NCBI RefSeq assembly: GCF_000003815.2
Contig: NC_049980.1
Coordinates: forward strand, 2,730,401-2,794,400
Length of the DNA: 64,000 nucleotides
Origin: Branchiostoma floridae
Taxonomy: Eukaryota > Chordata > Leptocardii > Amphioxiformes > Branchiostomatidae
Direction: 5' to 3'
The stretch's first letter is position 1. Each line of letters begins with the position of its first letter. A program made the position numbers and the translations under genes. The notes under the pieces were generated by a model. It did not search any database. It had not been told where the DNA came from and saw nothing but the letters and a program-made list of their open reading frames with translations. Below are positions 37,386-49,968 of this stretch, one piece after another.

Positions 37386-40300
37386 CACGTGTGCGCAACA
37401 AAAGTCACGTGACGACCATGTGACTTATTTCTTTTTGGATGTAACTTTGGCCAGTGCTTGCAAATATAAAGGCAATTGTCCGTAGCATAATTCTTCCGAT
37501 GCAATATCAGGTAACTGACTGGTGCCTTAGTCGCTCGGGCTTGGAGTATGGTTTTTCTGAGTCTTCTCGAGTAATACTCAACCACGGGGAAAGGCTTGTT
37601 GTATCAGTAATATAGTACAGCCGCGATTTCAAATATCACGGATTTTTGGGAGCGCCTTGTGCGACCACCGACACGCCGCAAATGATGACACAAGCCGCTC
37701 ACGGAGATATCGAGAACACGTTACTCTAGTTGGCTCTTTGAAAGCATACCCGAGCCATCAAAACACAAGCACTGGCCATGACAAAATATAGCTAAGAAGT
37801 CAACTTTGGAAAACATGAAAGCACACTACAGAAGCGTCAGAAAAACGTGGCATTGAGGCATTTACTGCAGCAAATTATGACCCAATGAACCAGGTACCCT
37901 GCGGCCTCATTTGCTGTCGTCTTCAAATGACGCTTGTCGAAGTTGTCATTCGACGGCGTCATCATCAGTCGTGTTGTTGTTGTAAATGTAATCGCGTAAT
38001 GCTCTTTGTAGAACTCTAAGAGAACGTTTACGACAAGTGATATTACTTGCCGTCCCTCTCAGCGATTTTTGTTGGAGTTTTCACGTTTCCGTCACAAGTT
38101 TTGGCACAACAACAGTACCGAGATGTTGGTGCTCAAATGTCATAGGGACGAATTGAAGCGAGCAGAAAGTAAGACTCGCTCGTTTTTAGTTATCAAGCTG
38201 AACTGTTGGTCGCATTGAAGCCATCTAACAAACACAGCCTGACATAGGAGTCTCTGGTTCGATGAAGAACTATGTGAACTTCCAAGTGGGTACGCCCAAG
38301 ACTTGCAGTCAGTCGATATGCTGCGCCTGAATCGCGTTGGCAAACCAGGAGAAAACGACAAGCCTAGAACGCCTGGACACGAGCTTAGTATGTCAGTCAC
38401 ATGTTTGAATGTTAGCAGTAACGATTCCATTATGAACCCACGGAAATGCGCAATATTGTTTAGTGAACTGAACTTTTACGTAGGAACGTTGCAATTGTGT
38501 GCCCGGAAATGGTATCAGCCAAACACGGATGACACACTGGGTCAACAAAACTACAGATAGACCAAAACTACAGGTAGACCGGAGCTTCGGTAAAAAATGA
38601 CCGTGCAGTTTTGTATGGAAGCCGTATCAGCATATCACACATTAGGACTTTGAGCTCACGGGTAAAGGACACTTTGATCCAAGACTGTATTCTATAGCAC
38701 CGTTATACAAAATACTGTAGAAATTAGTATCTTTGTAAATGACTATATGTCAATTTTTTCATCAGAACGTATCACTTGTGATCTGTTTTAGATACACGTC
38801 GTTCAGACAAAAGACAATGTGAGCCACCTTGGGTACGGGGATTTAGCAGACGCAAGGTTGGCTTGGACACACCCGCTACGCTTGCACGTGTATATTTGCT
38901 TTCTTTAATAGCTGGACATCCCGCGTATTCACCACTCTAGTTTGCCAAGCGCATCATCTCAAGCTGAAAGGTTTCCGTAGGAAGAACGTATGTCTTTCTG
39001 TATCCGAGACGTTGGCATACCTACAACATCTCTGTTGTAATTTCTGGTCATTTTGTCGCCATTGACAAACACTATTCGATCCAACGGCAATGTTTCTTAG
39101 ACATAAACATTTGTGACCATGGATTATGGACCGCCGAGCATTCACAGAAAAGTGCAGAACCTGTTGACATCTTGATTTCTTGAAATTCATCAATACTCGG
39201 CAAACCTACCAACGCAAAAAATTCTGTTTGTAACAACACGATGGGAAACGTGTCACTTGTTTTGCTCTATTTCCTGCCCCAAATGTAATAGATTATATAA
39301 ATTTATAAGCCAACGACTGCGACAACTGGACCACGGCTGCACGGACACTCCTTCCTCTCTCTGTTCCGCATTTTCAGAAGCTTTCTCTTTGCACACCGAT
39401 CGCCTCAACAAAGGATGGCACTATCGTCAGCAGTTTGTCCTCTGTTTGTCACAGTTATATCAGACCCATGATTATATCTTTGCAAAAGATATGATACGAA
39501 AAATCTAACCTGCCTGCCTGCCTGGACATTCTGGATTTGCCCATCGCAGTCCTATATCACAGCAAAACTATTGACGATGGCTGATCTTTCGCAGGATTGA
39601 TCCCAGATAAATTATTTGTTCATCGTTTGTTTTTCTGAAACTATCGTAACCATTCTTTCCCAGTATGTGCCAGTTTATTTCCAACATTTGGGTCGTGGTT
39701 GCACAAAAGAAGAGCTAGCGGCATGAACTTTAAGGCCAATATATACATAATATGGCCCATAGCAAGCTAGGTCTAACTACAGTGTGGCTCAGTGCGATAA
39801 TAGCGGTGTATCCAATATTTTCCTCTGTATCTCTGGAATGATTCATTTCAAATATTTTACACAACAAAAGAATCAATAATCAAATGTACTCACAGAATAT
39901 GGTGACAGGAATTTCCGCTTGATTTAAAAAAACAATTTAAGTGCCTGGTGCACATATTCGCTTACCTGAGGATTTTGTCTTATTCGCTGCATTTAGATTT
40001 GCCTTACGATAAACTGCCCTACAGTCTATATCTGTAGACAGAAATGGCGGAAGTTGATGCTTATAAGCTACTTAGTCTGCTTACATGTAATACGATGCAT
40101 ATTGGCGTGTATGAAAAACCAGAGTTTTGTTATATTTCACCACGCATCTTGTTCGTGATAGAAACCATGAACACATGCAATGCTATTGCTAGATCACGTT
40201 TGTTTTCGAAAGCACAATATGAGTCAGCAGCGTTTCAGTCATCCCGTTTTTATTCCTACCTTCAATAGCAAATGTTGACTGCACATAGTATCATATGTCG

Positions 40301-40799
40301 TCTGACATCTAGCCAAAATATGCATCGCTGGGAACTCAAACAGTTCTATAATCACGTGTAAAACCTCCATGCGTCTCTTTCTTTGCCTACATGAAAAGGG
40401 TGGATACGACTTTGTATATGTACATATGTGTATCAAGTGAAATGAAACAAACTTGAAGATAGAAATTAAAATTGACGAAACCTCTTTTGTTGTGGCAGTG
40501 TCTTCATTTTTCTGGCAATGCCAAGATGCACTTTGTGATTCGAAAACATTAACGACATACTACACACTTGAAGAAACCAGGGACCTTTGTTTGCAAGGTG
40601 CTGTAGAGTTCGTATATTATACTACGTTGGTGGTAAATCATCATTGTTGATGTGATATACTTCACAAGAGGACTTAACAATTGATTCTCACACATGTACC
40701 CCAGAAAAGACTCTCAAATGAGAATCACTGTCCTTGGTTTAATTAATCAAGAAGAAGAAAATACTCTACAAAAGAGCTAAGAGTACCAAGGAAGAACAA
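37386..40799. other. Kv2 3' flank / UTR and unannotated DNA
   Basis: Directly follows the channel stop codon, so the first part is likely 3' UTR. I see no clear AATAAA signal close by. No other exon, RNA gene or repeat boundary is recognised. Confidence 0.4.
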
Positions 40800-41639
40800 G
40801 ATTGGGAAAACATAAGACGATGCGCAGACTAGCTAAGAAAAAAAATGGAAAAGCACGCAACGAATATCTGAAGGAGATCTTAGACGAAGCACTAGAGAAC
40901 CCCAAGAAGCTTTGGCAGTATGTGAAATGTAGGAAACAGAGTGCGTCTACCCCCCCCCCCCACCTCAAAGTAGACATAGCCTTCAAAGTAGACATAGCCT
41001 TCAAAGTAGACATAGCCTTCAAAGTAGACATAGCCTTCAAAGTAGACATAGCCTTCAAGTAGACATAGCCTTCAAAGTAGACATAGCCTTCAAGTAGACA
41101 TAGCCTTCCTAGATTTTTCTAACGCTTTTGATAGCGTACCTCACCACCGGCTACACTTGCTTGAATTAAAAACTCACTATTGAACCGTCACCAACAGGTT
41201 GTGGTCGATGGGGAAAAATCGGGTCCTGTTGTTGTGGGTCCCACAGGGGGCAGTCTTACCTGTGTTAGGGCCGCTCTTGATTCTAATCTACATTAACGAT
41301 ATCAAGAAAGATATAACATCCCAGCTCAGACTCTTTGCCGATGAATGACTCATATACCGCCCCAAAGTCTGTGATCTTGACCGTTATTCTCTTCAAACTG
41401 ATCACATATCAATGATATAACAGGCAAAGCCAACAGTACTCTGGGGTTCGGCCGCCGCAATTGAAGGGGGTGGGGGCAAGCAAAGAGTTAAGAAGAAAGG
41501 CTTACACATCCTTAGTACGTTCCAAAGTACGCATCATCGATATCTGTTCGGGATTCACAAAAACTCCAACATGCACAATCCAGCACTCTTGCAAACAAGA
41601 TAGAATCAGTACAATGGAAAGCCGCACGATTCGTCTCTG
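40800..41639 (+). pseudogene. LINE RT fragment with expanded motif A
   Basis: It encodes NPKKLWQYVKCRKQ (a pre-RT linker), then after a deletion VDIAFLDFSNAFDSVPHHRL (RT motif A), a damaged motif B (VPQGAV...LGPLL), LRLFADE at the motif C site and QWKAARFV in the thumb. Several frame breaks and stops are present. It ends at 41639, directly at the border of the DNA transposon at 41648. The missing C-terminal part may resume after 57458. Confidence 0.75.
40965..41108 (+). repeat. 18-bp tandem repeat in RT motif A
   Basis: Eight copies of 'aaagtagacatagccttc' (KVDIAF). Two are shortened to 17 bp, which breaks the frame. The last copy runs straight into the catalytic motif A of the LINE RT. Confidence 0.9.
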
Positions 41640-41647
41640 TTAATTAA

Positions 41648-41820
41648 GGGTTAATGACCTGCCCCGAGGTGTATATGGTGTCATAACGCCTGGTCCTTTG
41701 CTATGACCACCGAATAAAACCACCGAGTGAGCGAAGCGAACGAGGTGGTTTTATTCGGTGGTTGTAGCAAAGGACCAGGCGTTATGACACCATATATACC
41801 GAGGAACAGGCGGGTCATTA
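41648..41820. repeat. Inverted double-TIR structure at the left end
   Basis: The outer TIR (41648-41733) is followed at once by a second, inverted copy that ends 'gggtcattaaccc' at about 41820. Together they form a 170-bp palindrome with 'cgagtgagcgaagcgaacga' at the centre. No TTAA follows the inner copy, so it does not look like a free-standing MITE. Confidence 0.7.
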
Positions 41821-42247
41821 ACCCTATTATCATATAGCCTACTCACACTGACCCATTTAAGAGTAGAGTAGAGTAGAGTAGAGTTTCCGGTTGAGTAGGA
41901 GCGACAAATTCCTTTATAAAACATACATCTTTTATTCAGTACATAAATTTGAACAGTGAATTTGAAGAACATAAAACTTGTACGTGAAATGTATTTCTGT
42001 TCCAAGGCTTGAAATAAGAACAAAGTCGATTAATTATGTTACAAACTGTTGCACGCTCCGTATTTCTCCACTCGCCCATTCTCCAGTTTGTCGAGTTCGT
42101 TCGTATCAGGCGCTAAATCTCTGCCGGCTTTCCCGACGCATTCCGGGATCCCTGTGCTTCACAGCTCTTGAGAATCTCGTTTACGACGAACTCAGACACG
42201 TCTTCTCCGAAGAAAGGTAGCATTTTGGTCCTCCAGCGCCATGACCG

Positions 42248-42399
42248 CTAATCAATGGCGGTCCGTGCTGGCCTCCTGCCGATGTTTTCGTTGTTGTCAA
42301 TCACGGAGAGCTGCAGCCTCCCTCTCATCACTGGGTACGTGAAGTGCGTCCTCTTTGGAGCATACTTCAGGACGACGTTGTGATGTACCTCTAAGTTAC
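42248..42399 (-). CDS. Transposase gene, last exon
   Basis: Acceptor 'attgctgcag' then codons giving NLEVHHNVVLKYAPKRTHF and later QLSVIDNNENIGR. This matches the family signature in which HTGNLEV is followed by a KY.PKR.HF motif and a D.N.N.GR motif. It ends at TAG (42248-42250). The same frame stays open for about 45 further codons (to 42113), reading WRTKMLPFFGEDVSEFVVN. Family members usually continue past the GR motif, so this TAG may be a premature stop. Confidence 0.75.
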
Positions 42400-42822
42400 C
42401 TGCAGCAATAGCAAAAATGATACTGCACATAATAATGGACTTACATTTCAAAATGTTTGCTTACTCAGCTACTTACCTAAGAAAACATGGCTTAGTTCAT
42501 ATGTCACAATTAAAAAGAAAAAAATGTCAAAACCTTGACAATGATGTAACATAAAAGATTTATTGGGATACAGAATGTAAGAATAAGAAAAATGTATAGA
42601 GGACAATAACAAACAATATGGTTAGTTCTACCTTTCACAAAAGGAATCTGACAATGCAGAAAGGAATCTAAATGCCCTTAAATGTATCTGCTTTTGGACA
42701 AGAATGACACGTTTCTTTTTCAAATACAGCTTGTACCTTAGAGTCATCTAAAATATTGCACATAACAGAGATGGTAGAGGAAGCTGAGCTCTTCTGTGAT
42801 ACAACTAAAACGAAACACCCAC

Positions 42823-43051
42823 CTGTATGCTTGAACTTGGTCATTTGGCTCATGTCTTTTAGCAGTGTGGTCTCTAAGACGACTTCTGCCAGGGCCTTGT
42901 GGGGGGCTGAACCCATCTTCATCCACTTCTTCTTCTTTTTCTGTCTGGCTGTCAAGTGTAGGTGCTCACACTTGTGGAACATGCTGTTACCAGACCATCT
43001 GTGCCTGTTACAGATGTGGTTCAAGATGGACCTCCATTTCTCCCTCAGTAG
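42823..43051 (-). CDS. Transposase gene, penultimate exon
   Basis: Begins after acceptor 'tgtgtttcag' with LLREKWRSILNHICNRHRW. It continues with a Cys/His stretch (FHKCEHLHL) and a KKKKKW basic block, and ends ...FKHTG at donor 'gtgggt'. The split Gly codon joins correctly to the last exon (HTG|NLEV). Intron to the next exon: 423 bp. The region follows the DDE core in this family and probably helps DNA binding or assembly. Confidence 0.8.
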
Positions 43052-43277
43052 CTGAAACACATGATGGCATATACATGTATATAGGGTATAGTCTGAATTT
43101 ATTTTCTCCATGTAATGTGACCCACTGTCTGGGAACTTTCAAAAGGTATTGGTGTATACAACTTCACGCATAAATGCAAATCGTTGGCATACAAACTATC
43201 AAAACATGTAATACATTCTATGTTAGGTGCAAATCTTCCTTTTGGAATAACTTTGAACTGAAAGCAAATTAACATAC

Positions 43278-43361
43278 CTCTGCTCTTTCCTGGCAAGTCT
43301 TCGCTGACGACCACAAGTGGTTTCCTATAGACTTCTTCCATAGTAGCAGTTCCTGGCAGTT
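43278..43361 (-). CDS. Transposase gene, fragment of the large exon 3' of the insertion
   Basis: On minus it encodes NCQELLLWKKSIGNHLWSSA and ends ...ERAE at donor 'gtatgt', in phase with LLREKW across a 226-bp intron. The family has W...SNHLWW at this place. The upstream side ends abruptly in the GGCGACG repeat, and the coding sequence resumes at about 54806. This shows the exon was cut by the insertion rather than by a normal intron. Confidence 0.75.
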
Positions 43362-46300
43362 TTTTGGCGACGCCTCAGGGGCGGAGCCGTTCTTATAGTA
43401 CTGCGATTGAGTTGCCAGGAATTCTAAAAATTCCACGCATGCATTCCCTAGGGAATTCTTTTTTGCCTACATTTTGCGGGACCGGTCTTTACACAAAGAA
43501 GAGAGGAACTCTAATCTTGGGGCATGGAATAGCCACAAGGTTAGAGTTTGTTTGTGCACACTATTAAACTCTATATTACAGCTTTTTAAAGATATTTCAT
43601 ATTAACTTTCTGCATGTTAATTTAGACCAAAATGTCGTATAATGTTTCGTATAATGAGTAATGTTACGCCTGGCCCTGTAATTGACACTGGTTCATATAG
43701 ATGCCGTTTTGAAAACTGTTTTTGATATGTCAATTATAAAAGATGCAGAGATGAGATTTTCCTTACATTGGGCACGGTACGGTGGACATTTAACTCAGAC
43801 TGACCGTGACTACATGATGCTGGCCTTACTTTTACTTAGCCTTACTGTGTGATGGAAGTGATGTTTTGTATGGGTGTTTTCATTTATTTGGTGTGTTTTG
43901 TATCATGTGCGTTACCTGAATATTGCTATTTCATTGATTTCTCTTTTTTTTTTTGCTTTCATGATGATGTCACATTTGATATTTGTTGGGATATATCGGT
44001 ACTCCAATTCATCCGCAACTGGGATTCTTGCTGGCCAGTGAATCCTTCTGTAGACCTGCGGGCTACCTGTGGACACAAATAGACAAAAACACATAAATAA
44101 ATAAATAAATGCCATTAATCTGCTTGTTACAATACGTTTTATGCAGGTATGCTCTTCTTGCAGGTCACATGCAAAGTGTGTGAGCCAATTATGTTTACAG
44201 ACTTCATCGATGTTTTAAATGTTGATGGTCATATGTTTGTTAATTGATTATGATAAATTACAATGACTAGCAATGACATATGAACTATATGTTACCTAGC
44301 TCAACAAAATCACAAATACATCGTCCGATTGGGCTTTATATTTCCAGCTATACGAGACAAGGGGGCCCCAACCCGCCCCACTTTGTCCTGACGTTAAACC
44401 CTATCTGCTACTCAAATGTCAAGGCCATACTTTGTTCGCGGGACAAGAGATACATTGAAGATTTTTTTTCACTAATCAAACAAATGTTCTTCTTTTCTGC
44501 ATAAAGTGTTCATAAAATTTCACTTTGTACACCTACCAAAACCGGATAACAGGAAAATCCATTATTTCCGTCTTGAGTAAATCCTCTTCGGACAATACAT
44601 GTATTATTTACAAAAACGACGCTGTAATTCCAGAATTAGCTTCTAGGGGACCTAAACTTATGTCATTTTCATTTCTTCCAAAGCACAAGATCTGATGACC
44701 ACCCACAGTTGTGACCATAGAATATTCAGACATAAGACATCAGAACCGGGAGTTTCGCTGCCGAACCAAAAGAAGCCGCTAGGAGGCTTATGAAATTTCA
44801 TCATTTCCAGTTTTCGTCACACCTGGTCATAACAGCGCGCCAAGTACAAAACCAATCCATCCTGTCGTTCTTGAGTTCTTTGTACACAGACAAGTAAACA
44901 CTACTGAATAGGTTGAAAAGGTCGGTCGAACACGATGTTAAGTAGCTGAAACTTTAAATAAACAGATATACTGAAGTTCTCTAGCAAAAAAACGACCAAA
45001 GAGCAACTAAAAAAATCCAATATCTAAGTGATAATCAATACTTCAGTAATGTTGAGCCAGTAGCAAAATTACAACTGGGTCACTCGCTCGGATGACGGCA
45101 TACAATTTATAAAACTAGTTGATACAATGGATCACGCTCCAAAGAACATTTACAACGTAAGTAAAAAGAACATTATTTTGTTTTAGTCGTAGCATTAGCG
45201 AACGGTCCCTCACACACAAGGGGCACAAGCGGTACTAATCAAGAGATGAGGCAGGCGCGGCCAAGCCGGTATGGTCATTCTGAGCAAAGCGTTTTGTTTA
45301 ATAGCGACCACGAAAACAAAAAAGACCAATTAGAGTAAGCCATTTTGCGTAAAAACGTCCATCTGTTCGACTGGGGTTGGATCATTACGGTGAGATGGAG
45401 TAAGACAATTCAGTTCAAATTCCCCTTCCGGAATTCCCCTGGTCTCCCCCATGCCTGGCTCACAGCGGCTGTGGAAAACGTGTTTTCGATCCCGTGTTTA
45501 TTCTTCGCCAGGAATCGGGACAGCTAGGGACGGTACGCGACATGAACGGTATAACCATCGTATTTCTGACAAAGAAAATTCAAGATTTCTTTACTGATAG
45601 ATATATGAACTTGAATAGGCATTTTGGTGCCATACTGACACGCAGGGCAGTTTATATTGACGTCTGAGCTAAAATTCGCTGAACACTTTCCAAAAACTTA
45701 GGGCGATTCCAGCCTGCTGACGAACAACTCGAAATAAAAACAGAGTCTGTGACCATCTATACTTTGCTCGAGCATACAATTTGCAAAACTTAAGTTAAAA
45801 CTGTGGACCACGTAGAGAAAACGTTTTACCGGTGGAAACAAATTAGCCACACAAGACGGCCATACCACAACTCAAGACGGAAAACAAATAGATATGTATG
45901 AAAAAATTCACAGTCGAAGATATACGCATCAAGCAAGAAAATAAAATCCTCAAAGTCCCAAAATAACCAGAGCTTGCAAGAAGTGATTCATTTCTAATAC
46001 AGACCTACCTTACCTTACCTAGTCCCATCCTCATTTGTGATATTGCAACTCTAGCACGTTTATCGTCACCGATAACATACCATTAAAAATATCTTTCGAG
46101 CTACGAATTCACTTTACCTAAACAGATGAGCGGACACGGGGGTTGTTTACGGGGTAACGATTGATTTAAATTAGCTACCCCGCTGACCCTGGGCGGCGAT
46201 AAGTCGAAGGGACGGAGAAGAAGACAGGGTACCAGAAACAGGCCCATGATTGAATGATGCTTAGCAGACTGGGTCGGTACTAGTCTACCCTTGGAGAACA

Positions 46301-47639
46301 GTGTTTGAAATGACGGATTTCTTCACAAATTACAAAAGAATTACAAAAAAAACATTTAGAAGTCACAACTTTGCTTAAATATCAATCAGTCTCCAGTCCG
46401 ATCTCAAAAATATCCACATGTAGGATAGATATTTTGAGTTTGGACTGGGATCTGATATTCAGGTCATAACATACCTTGAGACATGTCAGCTCGTCGGTTG
46501 GTCGGACGGTGGACCAGCAATTATCTTGGGGTGCCGGGCAGTCATTCCCGTAACCCGTCGACCGAGAAATAGCACTCCGGGAAGTTGTCGAGACCAACAA
46601 GACAAGAACTCCATGCCCCCCGAGTGGTCATCTATGTAGGCGGGAATAACTGCCTGATACCCCGAAAAAAAATTCTTGCCAACGAGCTAGCCGGTTCCCA
46701 GGGCAGTGAGTTCATCTTGCCGCGCCTCTGTGCGCCTTGGCCTGGGCTGCTCCAGAAGCGCTCTGCCAGCCCGCTCCGGTGTCACCGACTCGACCCGCTG
46801 ACGACTTGATCTGTACTGAAAAACAGATAGCTGAACACGAAATGACTGCTTTCAGGTTCACCGTCTGATTGGCCACAAGCCCGCAGCTGACCTATCGCTG
46901 ACCAATCACTTATGAGAATCGCCTTTGCTATTTTCAATACTAGAAGATTGATGAACTGAGTGGTCACATGTCGCCCAGATGTCGCCCAACTGTTGGGTTG
47001 ACTCAGCATCCTGGAGGATCTGTTTGTTGTTTGACCTCATGTAACCAACTCGGTTTGACCTAGATATGTCATCAGTGATACACACCTTCCTTGGAAATCC
47101 CACGGGCCCCACCCCACCTATGATACAGCCAATATCATCGAAGCAAACAAACATTTTGCATTCGGGCTATGTCTCACGAACTTGAAGCTTGCACCCACAT
47201 AAGTCACACATTGCAGGTGTTTATGTTGAAACGTAAAAATCTTCCCGGCAAGGTGTCAACCCAACCCGAGCGGCCTTTCTTGTGGGTTATGGTATGGTTT
47301 AGTAGATGGTGAATAGAGAGCTGTGATGAAGGTACCATTTCTTAGAAGGGAACAGGCCCAACTCCTCTTAGGCAAATTATTGTACCAAGAGCCAGCGTAA
47401 TCTTATTTTTATAGGTGTATATAAACGGCAATTTTTGGTGACTCCGTGACTCTGCGAGGGTGCCCCTGAGTTTTACTTTCGGGTTCACAACGGTGATCTC
47501 AAGTTCTTTCACGATTAGCGAAAATCATTAGTGCCACTCAGTGTGGGAAAGTAGCGAAGTATTTTTGTCACATGTGCTCTATGTCCGACATCTTTGCATT
47601 TTGGGACACATCTTTGGGAACAGCTATACTAGATATCAC

Positions 47640-47740
47640 ATCAAGGGACGTACACTGTACCTGAAACACATTAATACCTGTACCTAGCCCGTCGAGGCAT
47701 GAATGTACAATAAAGGTCTTTCATTCATTCATTCATTAAT
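47640..47740 (+). repeat. LINE 3' tail (CATTC)n type
   Basis: 'gaatgtacaataaaggtctt' followed by (TCAT)n. The same tail occurs at 53545-53577 and 58325-58352, marking short 3' ends of one LINE family. Confidence 0.7.
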
Positions 47741-48189
47741 ACTATCGAAGTTGGGTGACTTCGATGGGTTTTCGTGCAAAAATAATTACACGCCCCGTCA
47801 CTGCTGGTCTGGTTGCTAGGCTTTTTCCATGACCCACACAGGTCAACTCCTCGGCTCTAGAGCCAACAACGCATTGTCCCTAAGGAAATTCCACAACAGA
47901 AACACCCCATCCGTTACCCTGATATAATATTGAGATCGGTGTCGTCAGGCTAGGCAAAAGGCGTCTCAACACTATTTCTACCTCTTGAAACTGAGCCCAT
48001 ATTTTTATCAGGGAAGTTTCTGATTACATAAATATAGCTAGAATATGTTTATGTGATACTCTGCTACATTGTATTCTTTGCCCCGAGTCAACACGGGGTA
48101 GAGGCCTCACCAGCTAATATCAACAAACAACTGTGACTGATGAACCTATTCAACAACAAACAGCCGACCTTTCAAAACAGGCATGCTTA

Positions 48190-48690
48190 CTGTGACCTCA
48201 AAACAAAAAAGGAAAACTGGGGAATGTATAAGGAATTATCAGGATATGATCAATTATGTGCCAGCAACAGGTATGACAGACTCTAAATGCACTCATAGAA
48301 CTAAAGCCTTGTAAAGTGCCCTGTTGTATGTACATTTACGTTGTAAGTTGATCACTATCATCAATACATATTTCTTGATAATATTAACGTTACATGAAAA
48401 AAAGCAGAATCTAAAAAGAAACTCTCCCATTGATTCGATTTTTTAAAGATTTGTAATATATCTAACGAAACAAGGAAGTGAAATATACAAATACAAATGT
48501 AGAAACAAAAACATTTACCTCTCCAGGTTCTGTAGGTTTATATCCAGTTGCGTTCTTGGCCATTTACTAATTCCTCATGTACAAACGTCCGTTCCTAGAT
48601 CCTGGAAAATCATCGTCCTTCTCCAAGTTCGTTCGTTCGTTTTCCAAGTTCAAACCCACTTGTGCCCCATGGCGGGTTTGCCCTCGGGGA
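48190..48690. repeat. Direct segmental duplication, copy 1
   Basis: Collinear with 51345-51840. Shared words include 'cttgtaaagtgccctgttgt' and 'tccagttgcgttcttgg'. On minus, 48519-48563 is exon-like: ATG, 14 further codons (MAKNATGYKPTEPGE), then 'gtaaat'. This may be a coincidence. Confidence 0.75.
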
Positions 48691-49639
48691 GAGTAGAAAC
48701 CCCCAGGGCGGGCCTGGTGCTTACACAGAAATTTGGCCACTACCATCGGTTAACTATTACTTATTCGCACAGAGTCGATTTATTAGCTCCCCTCTCTTCT
48801 CTCATCTATCTGTTCTGACCTGTCCTACCATCACTCCTGTTTATGTAACCGACGGGGACAGACTATCAAAACCACATGCCCATTGATCATGTCACTCTCT
48901 GAGCGAGCCGCCTCTGTCGGCCGTCTCAAGAGGGCACAAGGCACTGTCTTTCTCAGAAGTCTGCTGGTCAGCAGGCAAATGCCCCTGCGTCATGAATTTC
49001 GGAGGTTTCCATATGGAGCCAAGATGTGACAGAACCCTAACTTGAAATAAGATACAGTGTAAATCCAGATCAAAATTGTTGTTTGTTTGTTTGTTTATTC
49101 TTTATTTAACTAGGGTAAAGCATGTCGCACTAATCATGACAAAGCAGAGGTTACAGTCGGGGGAGGGGTGACATTTATATGTTAGTAGAATGGTGTAGTG
49201 AGCCGTATTTTTTTATTTTTTTTTTATTGAACAAACACATGAAGGCAAAATAACAGACAAGTAGCGGCCCACTCAAGTTAAGACAACTTATTTCGGTGCC
49301 GCTATTTAAAAGAAAATAAGAAAAACATATGATTGACAAGATGCAGTAAATCTGTGCAAATGGTATACTAGTGTATTGACTGGTGGAAGCGCAAGTCCTG
49401 GTACCCCCCCCCCCGGAAATATAGGTCACGAAAAAAAAACATGGTTATAAATGGCCAGTTTGCACAATGAAGTTCTGAGTTGAAGACATAATCAAACAGT
49501 TTGTGGAATAGTTGCAAAGGGAAGTACCAAAAAGTAGTAAATATTTGAGTTTACCATCAGAGAGAGAGAAAATATCTAAAAGATGTCCTACGATCCTAGA
49601 AAGTTTTATTTTCTAGTTTTAAAAGCCGTATTTTGTTCA

Positions 49640-49968
49640 GCTCAGACCCAAGTGGTCGATCCTGTCACCGGTGTTGTGCCCTTGGAAAAGGCAGATTACA
49701 CGACTCTCCGTCACTCAGGTGAAAATGAGAACTTAGCTTCGGCTCGGACTCGGATTGGACGTTAAATGGAGGTCCCGTGTTTGAGGACAGCCACACCCTG
49801 AGCGTGTAAAAGAAACCACACACTTATCGAAAAGAGTAGACCGGGTCTTACCCCGTGTGAGTGGATCAGTTAAGTCCGTCCCGGGCTATGCAGCCTGCCC
49901 TTTTCAGTACAAACCTGGTGTGTTACACATGCGACAGTTACCGGATGTGCAATACAAACAAACAAACA
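49640..49968 (+). mobile_element. SINE (5' truncated), plus orientation
   Basis: Contains 'gttgtgcccttggaaaaggc', 'tcaggtgaaaatgag', 'ggacgttaaatggaggtccc' and 'gtgtttgaggacagccaca' in the same order as the minus copy at 61570-61885. It ends in a (CAAA)n tail. The tRNA-like head is missing or degraded. Confidence 0.65.

Noticed and set aside
41648-41820. Independent MITE insertion
   Set aside because: Its inner end lacks the TTAA seen at the outer left and at the far right end; it is better explained as the left end of the large element, though not excluded.
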